NCBI GenBank assembly: GCA_038240075.1
Contig: JBBSEC010000065.1
Span: forward strand, 1-26,425
Reading direction: 5' to 3'
Length of the DNA: 26,425 nt
Source of the DNA: DATBAK01 sp038240075
Lineage (GTDB): Bacteria; Actinomycetota; Acidimicrobiia; IMCC26256; PALSA-610
Shown: piece by piece, positions 21,774-26,425 of the stretch
How positions within the stretch are numbered: position 1 is the stretch's first letter
Layout: each line of letters starts with the position of its first letter
The notes under the pieces: generated by a model
Databases searched by the model: none
What the model saw: the letters and a program-made list of their open reading frames with translations, nothing else
Told to the model about the DNA's origin: nothing
Made by a program: the position numbers and the translations under genes

Positions 21774-22049
21774 GTGTCCGTCGAGGTGAAGTTGCCGACC
21801 GTCCTGCGTACGCACGCCGACGGTCAGGCGTCGGTGACCAGCGACGGGACGACCGTCGGCGCGGTCTTCGCCGACATCGTCGCCCGCTACCCGTCGATGC
21901 GCGGCAACCTGCTCGACGAGTCCGGCGGGCTGCACAAGTTCGTCAACGTCTACAAGAACGACGACGACATCCGCTACCTCGAGAAGCTCGACACCAAGGT
22001 CGAGACGGGCGACGTCCTCTCCATCCTCCCCGCGGTCGCCGGCGGCTGA
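21774..22049 (+). CDS. cysO: Sulfur-carrier protein CysO (ubiquitin-like)
   Basis: The 91-residue protein has the ThiS/MoaD beta-grasp fold and ends in AVAGG, whose terminal Gly-Gly is converted to a thiocarboxylate. It aligns well with M. tuberculosis CysO as I recall it (VKLPTVLRTHADGQASV at the start; LHKFVNVYKNDDDIRYL; GDVLSILPAVAGG). I chose the GTG at 21774 because it matches the start of the mycobacterial protein and has GGAAGG about 8 bases upstream; a GTG at 21759 would add five residues. CysM uses it as the sulfur donor and Mec trims it. Confidence 0.95.
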   Translation: MSVEVKLPTVLRTHADGQASVTSDGTTVGAVFADIVARYPSMRGNLLDESGGLHKFVNVYKNDDDIRYLEKLDTKVETGDVLSILPAVAGG

Positions 22050-22072
22050 GCCCGCCGGCCCGTCGCACGCAC

Positions 22073-23011
22073 ATGGCCCGCTACGAGTCGATCCTCGGTC
22101 TCATCGGCGACACCCCGCTCGTCGGGCTGCACGCGCTCTCGCCGAATCCCGATGTCCGCATCTGGGCGAAGCTCGAGGGCCAGAACCCCGGCGGTTCGTC
22201 GAAGGACCGCATCGCCCTCAAGATGGTCGAGCTGGCCGAGCGCGACGGCATCCTGACCCCCGGCGCCACGATCCTCGAACCCTCGTCGGGCAACACCGGC
22301 ATCGGGCTCGCGCTCGTCGCGAAGCTGCGCGGCTACCGGCTTCGTATCGTGATGCCCGAGAACGTGTCGGTCGAACGGCGGCAGCTGCTCGAGATCTTCG
22401 GTGCCGAGGTCACGTCGTCGCCGGGCGACGAGGGCAGCAACGGCGCGATCCGCATGGCCGAGAAGATCGCGGCCGACGAGCCCGATTACGTGCTGCTCTT
22501 CCAGTACGGCAACCCGGCCAACCCGCTCGCACACTACGAAGGCACCGGCCCCGAGATCTGGCGCGACTGCCCCGAGGTCGACGTGTTCGTCGCGGGCCTC
22601 GGCACGAGCGGCACGCTCATGGGCGTCGGCCGTTACCTCAAGGAACGCAGGCCCGACGTGAAGGTCGTCGCGGTCGAGCCTCCGGCGGGCGAGCTGGTGC
22701 AGGGCCTGCGCAATCTCGACGACGGGTTCGTGCCGCCGATCTTCGACGGCGCGATCCTCGACCGGAAGTTCATCGTGCGCCCCCGCGAGTCGATCGAGCT
22801 CACGCGCCGCCTGCTCGACGAATGCGGTGTGTTCGCCGGTATCTCGTCGGGCGCCGCGGTCGCGGGCGCGGTGAAGATGGCCGCGCAGATGGACGCGGGG
22901 ACGATCGTCACGCTGCTCCCCGACGGCGGATGGAAGTACCTGTCGTCGGGTGCGTGGACCGACGACATCGACGTGGTCGAAGCGCGCGCCCAGCGCATCA
23001 ACTACTGGTGA
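22073..23011 (+). CDS. cysM: CysO-dependent O-phosphoserine sulfhydrylase CysM
   Basis: The 312-residue PLP enzyme has LEGQNPGGSSKDR with K44 as the Schiff-base lysine, then ILEPSSGNTGIGLA and the phosphate-binding GLGTSGTLMG. R213 in GLRNLDDGFVP corresponds, by constant offset, to Arg220 of M. tuberculosis CysM, which I recall as the O-phosphoserine specificity residue. It joins the CysO thiocarboxylate to the aminoacrylate formed from O-phosphoserine, making a CysO-cysteine adduct. The ATG at 22073 lies 23 bases after the cysO stop. Confidence 0.95.
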   Translation: MARYESILGLIGDTPLVGLHALSPNPDVRIWAKLEGQNPGGSSKDRIALKMVELAERDGILTPGATILEPSSGNTGIGLALVAKLRGYRLRIVMPENVSVERRQLLEIFGAEVTSSPGDEGSNGAIRMAEKIAADEPDYVLLFQYGNPANPLAHYEGTGPEIWRDCPEVDVFVAGLGTSGTLMGVGRYLKERRPDVKVVAVEPPAGELVQGLRNLDDGFVPPIFDGAILDRKFIVRPRESIELTRRLLDECGVFAGISSGAAVAGAVKMAAQMDAGTIVTLLPDGGWKYLSSGAWTDDIDVVEARAQRINYW

Positions 23012-23018
23012 CACGCGC

Positions 23019-23990
23019 TTGGTAGCGAACGAGATCAGCGAGGCGGCGGCCGTGTTGCGCGCCGGTGGTCTCGTCGCGTTCCCGACCGAGACGGTCTACG
23101 GCCTCGGCGCGAACGCGACGAACGCGCGCGCGGTGCGACGGATCTACGAAGTGAAGGGCCGGCCGTCCGACCATCCGATCATCGTGCACATCGCATCCGC
23201 CGACGACCTCGACCGCTACGCAGCCGACGTGACCGATGCCGCCCGCGCGCTCGCGCGCGCCTGCTGGCCCGGTCCGCTCACGCTCGTCGTCCGCCTTCGC
23301 GAAGGAACCATCGTCCCCGACGTGACGGGCGGGCGCGACACCGTTGCGCTCAGGGTGCCCGCCCATCCGGTCGCGCTCGCGCTGCTCGACGAGTTGGCCA
23401 ACGGCATCGCGGCACCGTCGGCGAACCGCTTCGGCAAAGTGAGCCCGACGACGGCTGCGCACGTGCGCGCCGACCTCGGAGGAGACGTCGACTTCGTGCT
23501 CGACGGCGGTCCGACGAGCATCGGCGTCGAATCGACGATCGTCGACTGCTCGCGTACGCCGCCCGCGATCCTGCGCCTCGGCGGTGTCGACGCGGCGACG
23601 ATCGACGCGCTCGTCGGCGGCCCCGTCGAGCAGCTCACGCGAGGCGAGGTAGCCGCGCCCGGCACGCTCGAGCGTCACTACTCGCCCGCGGCCACCGTGA
23701 TCGTCGTCACTCCCGGCGAGGTCGCGGCCCGGGCGACCGGCGCGCTGGCGAGCGGGGCCCGTGTCGGCCTGCTCGCGATCGCCCCTCCGAGCGGTCTCCC
23801 TGCGGGCCTCGAGATCCTGCGCCCACCGGCCGACGCCGACGACTACGCCCGCGTGCTCTACGCGCGCCTGCGGGAAGCCGACGAACGCGAGCTCGACATC
23901 GTGCTGGCCGTGGCCCCGCCGCCCGCCGGGATCGGCGCCGCGGTCACGGACCGCTTGGCACGCGCCGCGGCCAGTGGCCGGATACCGTGA
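23019..23990 (+). CDS. L-threonylcarbamoyladenylate synthase, Sua5 type
   Basis: The 323-residue protein has the YrdC/TsaC domain at residues 1 to about 205 (VAFPTETVYGLGANA, VKGRPSDHPIIVHI, WPGPLTLVVR, GIAAPSANRFGKVSPTTAAHV, GVESTIVDCS). A C-terminal Sua5 domain begins after the linker APGTLERHYSP, so it is the long Sua5 form. It makes threonylcarbamoyl-AMP from threonine, bicarbonate and ATP for the t6A37 modification of tRNA. The TTG at 23019 is the most plausible start; no ATG or GTG suits. In M. tuberculosis this slot holds a rhomboid-like gene (Rv1337), so the position of Sua5 here differs. Confidence 0.9.
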   Translation: MVANEISEAAAVLRAGGLVAFPTETVYGLGANATNARAVRRIYEVKGRPSDHPIIVHIASADDLDRYAADVTDAARALARACWPGPLTLVVRLREGTIVPDVTGGRDTVALRVPAHPVALALLDELANGIAAPSANRFGKVSPTTAAHVRADLGGDVDFVLDGGPTSIGVESTIVDCSRTPPAILRLGGVDAATIDALVGGPVEQLTRGEVAAPGTLERHYSPAATVIVVTPGEVAARATGALASGARVGLLAIAPPSGLPAGLEILRPPADADDYARVLYARLREADERELDIVLAVAPPPAGIGAAVTDRLARAAASGRIP

Positions 23991-24799
23991 CGCGGATGCC
24001 GGCGCCCGGGTGCCCGATCGGGGTCTTCGACAGTGGGCTGGGCGGGCTCACCGTCGCTCGCGCGCTCATCGACCTGCTGCCCGCCGAGACCTTCGTCTAC
24101 TTCGGCGACACCGGGCGCTTCCCGTACGGTCCGAAGCCGGCCGACGAGGTGCTGAAGTACTCCCTCGAGATCGCCGACTTCCTCGTCGAGCACTCGGTGA
24201 AGATGCTCGTCGTCGCCTGCAACAGCGCGTCGGCGGTCGCGCTCGACGCCCTGCGCGAGCGGCTCGACGTTCCCGTGATCGGCGTGATCGAGCCCGGCGT
24301 TCGGGCCGCGCGTGAGGCGACCAGAAGCGGACGCGTCGGGGTCATCGGCACGGTCGGCACGATCGCGTCGGGCGCGTACCAGCGGGCCGCGGCCGCGCTC
24401 GCCGACGGGGTGACACTCACCTGTGCCGCGTGCCCGGGCTTCGTCGAGTTCGTCGAGGTCGGCGACGTCGACTCCGATCAGGTGCACGTGCTCGCGGAGC
24501 GGTTGCTCGCGCCGGTGATCGCGGCGCGTGTCGACACCCTCGTGCTCGGATGCACGCACTACCCGTTGTTGTCGCGCACGATCTCCGACGTCATGGGCCC
24601 CGACGTCGTGCTCGTCTCGAGCGCGGAGGAAACCGCGTTCGAGGTTCGCGACCGACTGGCGCAGAGCGGCACCGTGAAGTCGCAAGCGACCGATCCCGCG
24701 CACCGCTTCGTGACGAGCGGCGACGTCGAGCAGTTCCTGACGCTCGGCGCGCGCTTCCTCGGCCCTGAAGTCGAGACGGTCGAATCGTGGCGCTGGTGA
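23987..24799 (+). CDS. murI: Glutamate racemase
   Basis: The 270-residue enzyme has the substrate loop IGVFDSGLGGLTVARAL (D15, S16), the first catalytic cysteine C78 in VVACNSASA and the second, C189, in LGCTHYPLL, with YFGDTGRFPYGPK between. It interconverts L- and D-glutamate for peptidoglycan. The GTG start overlaps the Sua5 stop as GTGA; an ATG at 23996 would shorten it by three residues. Confidence 0.96.
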   Translation: MTRMPAPGCPIGVFDSGLGGLTVARALIDLLPAETFVYFGDTGRFPYGPKPADEVLKYSLEIADFLVEHSVKMLVVACNSASAVALDALRERLDVPVIGVIEPGVRAAREATRSGRVGVIGTVGTIASGAYQRAAAALADGVTLTCAACPGFVEFVEVGDVDSDQVHVLAERLLAPVIAARVDTLVLGCTHYPLLSRTISDVMGPDVVLVSSAEETAFEVRDRLAQSGTVKSQATDPAHRFVTSGDVEQFLTLGARFLGPEVETVESWRW

Positions 24800-24845
24800 A
24801 CAGCTCGGTCGAGAACGGTTCGGTCGTGCACACAGGAGAACGAAA

Positions 24846-25577
24846 GTGATCGAGCTCACCGTCCTCGGATGCTCAGGTTCCTACGGCTCGCCCGCCGGTG
24901 GCGCGTGCAGCGGTTACCTCGTGCGCGCCGGCGGCCAGGCGCTCTGGATGGACTGCGGCAACGGGACCCTCGGCGCGCTGCAACGTCACGTCGACCCGGC
25001 CGAGCTCACCGCGGTGGTCATCACGCACGGGCATCCCGATCACTGCGTCGACCTCTACGGGCTGCACGTGCTGAACCGCTACGGGCTCGAGCGCTTCGGT
25101 CTTCCGGTGTACGCGCCGGAGGGCGTCAACACCGCGATGCTCAATCTCGTCTCCGACTGGGGTGGCGCGTTCGACTGGCACGAAGTCGGCGACGGCGACC
25201 ACGCGGACGTCGGTCCCGTCGGCCTCAACTTCTCGCGCACCGATCACCCGCCGCCGACCGTCGCGGTCGAGGTCACCCACGACGGTCATCGCCTCGTCTA
25301 CACGGCCGACACCGGACCGGAGTGGAGTGTCGAGACCTTCGCGCCGCACGCCGACCTGGTGCTCTCCGAAGCCACCTATCAGCACGACGACATCAAGGCG
25401 CCGATCCACCTGTCGTCGCGCCAGGCCGGCGAGATGGCCCGCGCCGCGCAGGCCCGCCGGGTCATGTTCACCCACTTGTGGCCGACGCTCGACCCCAACG
25501 TGTCGGTCGCCGAGGGATCCGAGGCCTTCGGCGCCCCGGTGATGCTGGCGGCCCCGAATCTGACGATCACGGTCTGA
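24846..25577 (+). CDS. Metallo-beta-lactamase-fold phosphodiesterase, Rv1339-like
   Basis: The 243-residue protein has the metal-binding motif T-H61-G-H63-P-D65-H66, further ligands H134 in TDHPPPT and D155 in YTADTG, and a C-terminal FTHLWPTLDP. Its place between murI and rph matches Rv1339 of M. tuberculosis, reported as an atypical cAMP phosphodiesterase. RNase Z-like activity is an alternative for the fold, but the usual RNase Z exosite arm is absent. AGGAGA lies 7 bases before the GTG start. Confidence 0.9.
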   Translation: MIELTVLGCSGSYGSPAGGACSGYLVRAGGQALWMDCGNGTLGALQRHVDPAELTAVVITHGHPDHCVDLYGLHVLNRYGLERFGLPVYAPEGVNTAMLNLVSDWGGAFDWHEVGDGDHADVGPVGLNFSRTDHPPPTVAVEVTHDGHRLVYTADTGPEWSVETFAPHADLVLSEATYQHDDIKAPIHLSSRQAGEMARAAQARRVMFTHLWPTLDPNVSVAEGSEAFGAPVMLAAPNLTITV

Positions 25578-25621
25578 AACGTAAGCTGCCGCGGTCCCCA
25601 TCGCCTGCGAAAGATCGCACG

Positions 25622-26362
25622 TTGACCGTACGTGTCTCGGGCCGCGAGCCCGACGAGCTCCGACCGATCACCTTCACCCGTGACTACACCGAGATGGCCG
25701 CCGGCTCGGTGCTCGTCGAGTTCGGCCGCACCCGCGTGCTCTGCACCGCGTCGGTCGAGGATCGCATCCCGCCGTGGTTGCGCGGCAAGGGAAAGGGCTG
25801 GGTGACGGCCGAGTACTCGATGCTGCCGGGCTCGAGCCCCGAGCGCGTCGGCCGTGAAGCGGCCAAGGGAAAGCAGTCGGGCCGCACGCAGGAGATCCAA
25901 CGGCTGATCGGGCGTTCGCTGCGCGCGGTCACCGATCTCGTTGCGGTCGGGGAGAACCAGATCGTCGTCGACTGCGACGTGTTGCAGGCCGACGGTGGCA
26001 CCCGCACCGCGTCGATCTGCGGTGGTTGGATCGCGTTGCACGACGCGTGCTCGCGCCTGTTGCAGCGTGACCTGATCGCGCGACATCCGATTCGTGAAGC
26101 GTGCGCCGCGATCTCGGTCGGCGTGATCGACGGCACGCCGATGCTCGACCTCGAGTACACCGAAGACGTGCGCGCCGAGGTCGACATGAACGTGGTGATG
26201 ACCGCGGGCCGCCGCTTCGTCGAGGTGCAGGGCACGGCCGAAGGGCTCGCGTTCACGCGCGAAGAGCTCTCGGCACTGCTGGCGCTCGCGGAGTCGGGGA
26301 TCGCCGAGATCGTCGAGGCTCAGGAGCAGATGATCGCGATCGCTCCCACGCCGCGCCCTTGA
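25622..26362 (+). CDS. rph: Ribonuclease PH
   Basis: The 246-residue protein is a complete RNase PH: DELRPITFTRDYTEMAAGSV, then VEFGRTRVLCTASVEDRIP, GWVTAEYSMLPGSS, SGRTQEIQRLIGRSLRA, VDCDVLQADGGTRTASICG and RAEVDMNVVMT. It trims the 3' ends of tRNA precursors with phosphate. The TTG at 25622 is the best-placed start and matches the family N-terminus. The stop codon falls inside the first unit of a 15-bp tandem repeat. Confidence 0.95.
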   Translation: MTVRVSGREPDELRPITFTRDYTEMAAGSVLVEFGRTRVLCTASVEDRIPPWLRGKGKGWVTAEYSMLPGSSPERVGREAAKGKQSGRTQEIQRLIGRSLRAVTDLVAVGENQIVVDCDVLQADGGTRTASICGGWIALHDACSRLLQRDLIARHPIREACAAISVGVIDGTPMLDLEYTEDVRAEVDMNVVMTAGRRFVEVQGTAEGLAFTREELSALLALAESGIAEIVEAQEQMIAIAPTPRP

Positions 26363-26425
26363 ACCAGCCGCCCTTGAACCAGCCGCCCTTGAACCAGCCG
26401 CCCTTGAACCAGCCGCCCTTGAACC
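26356..26425 (+). repeat. 15-bp tandem repeat beginning at the rph stop codon
   Basis: CCCTTGAACCAGCCG is repeated without a mismatch from 26356 to the window end (four full units plus 10 bases). It probably continues beyond. The unit is a multiple of three, so every copy repeats the in-frame TGA that ends rph. Confidence 0.9.

Noticed and set aside
26356..26425. The tandem repeat as the start of a CRISPR array.
   Set aside because: The units are contiguous 15-mers without spacers.

Overview
The window is high-GC bacterial DNA, almost certainly from an actinobacterium. The right end carries the gene order mec - cysO - cysM - (Sua5) - murI - metallo-beta-lactamase-fold phosphodiesterase - rph, which matches the Mycobacterium tuberculosis Rv1334-Rv1340 neighbourhood as I recall it. 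GTG and TTG starts, 4-base GTGA/ATGA stop-start overlaps and leaderless-type promoters are frequent. An uncultured Acidimicrobiia-like lineage is a guess, not shown by the sequence.

Layout. (1) 1-3712, minus strand: a translationally coupled run of TetR regulator, DUF4166 protein, two small membrane proteins and a family 2 glycosyltransferase cut by the window edge, with a beta-lactamase-fold serine hydrolase upstream of the TetR gene. An 18-bp perfect palindrome lies in front of the TetR gene. (2) 3956-9426: a compact integrated element of about 5.4 kb, bounded by 30-bp direct repeats of the tmRNA 3' end. It carries a complete tyrosine recombinase, a small MerR/excisionase-like protein, an MNT-HEPN toxin-antitoxin pair and a YndJ / membrane protein / SRPBCC cargo group. 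Helically phased GTGTC repeats lie inside both ends. A decayed dihydrofolate-reductase-like fragment abuts the left repeat. (3) 9399-10827: intact ssrA (tmRNA), a peroxiredoxin-like gene with an in-frame TGA exactly at the first cysteine of the CPFC motif followed by a bacterial-SECIS-like hairpin (a predicted selenoprotein), and smpB. (4) 10882-13796: TetR regulator coupled to a GH29 alpha-fucosidase fused to a right-handed beta-helix. (5) 13890-16107: proline-rich membrane-anchored protein, ApbE flavin transferase and a ferric-reductase-like diheme membrane protein, probably one redox unit. (6) 16031-20093: EthD-domain protein, nitronate monooxygenase family protein and a form II CoxL-like molybdenum hydroxylase large subunit. 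(7) 20090-26362: the cysteine / cell-wall / RNA-processing cluster. Between mec and cysO sits an antisense AbiEi/DUF559-type nuclease gene framed by two near-identical 42-nt palindromes and outward-lying G/C tracts.

How the genes work together. SmpB and tmRNA are partners in ribosome rescue and lie close together; the mobile element uses the tmRNA 3' end as its target and now supplies its terminator. Mec, CysO and CysM form the sulfur-carrier route to cysteine: Mec trims the carrier, CysO carries the thiocarboxylate and CysM joins it to O-phosphoserine. The most interesting points are the predicted selenoprotein peroxiredoxin, the ssrA-integrated element with its recombinase-arm-like repeats, and the palindrome-framed nuclease cassette that splits mec from cysO.
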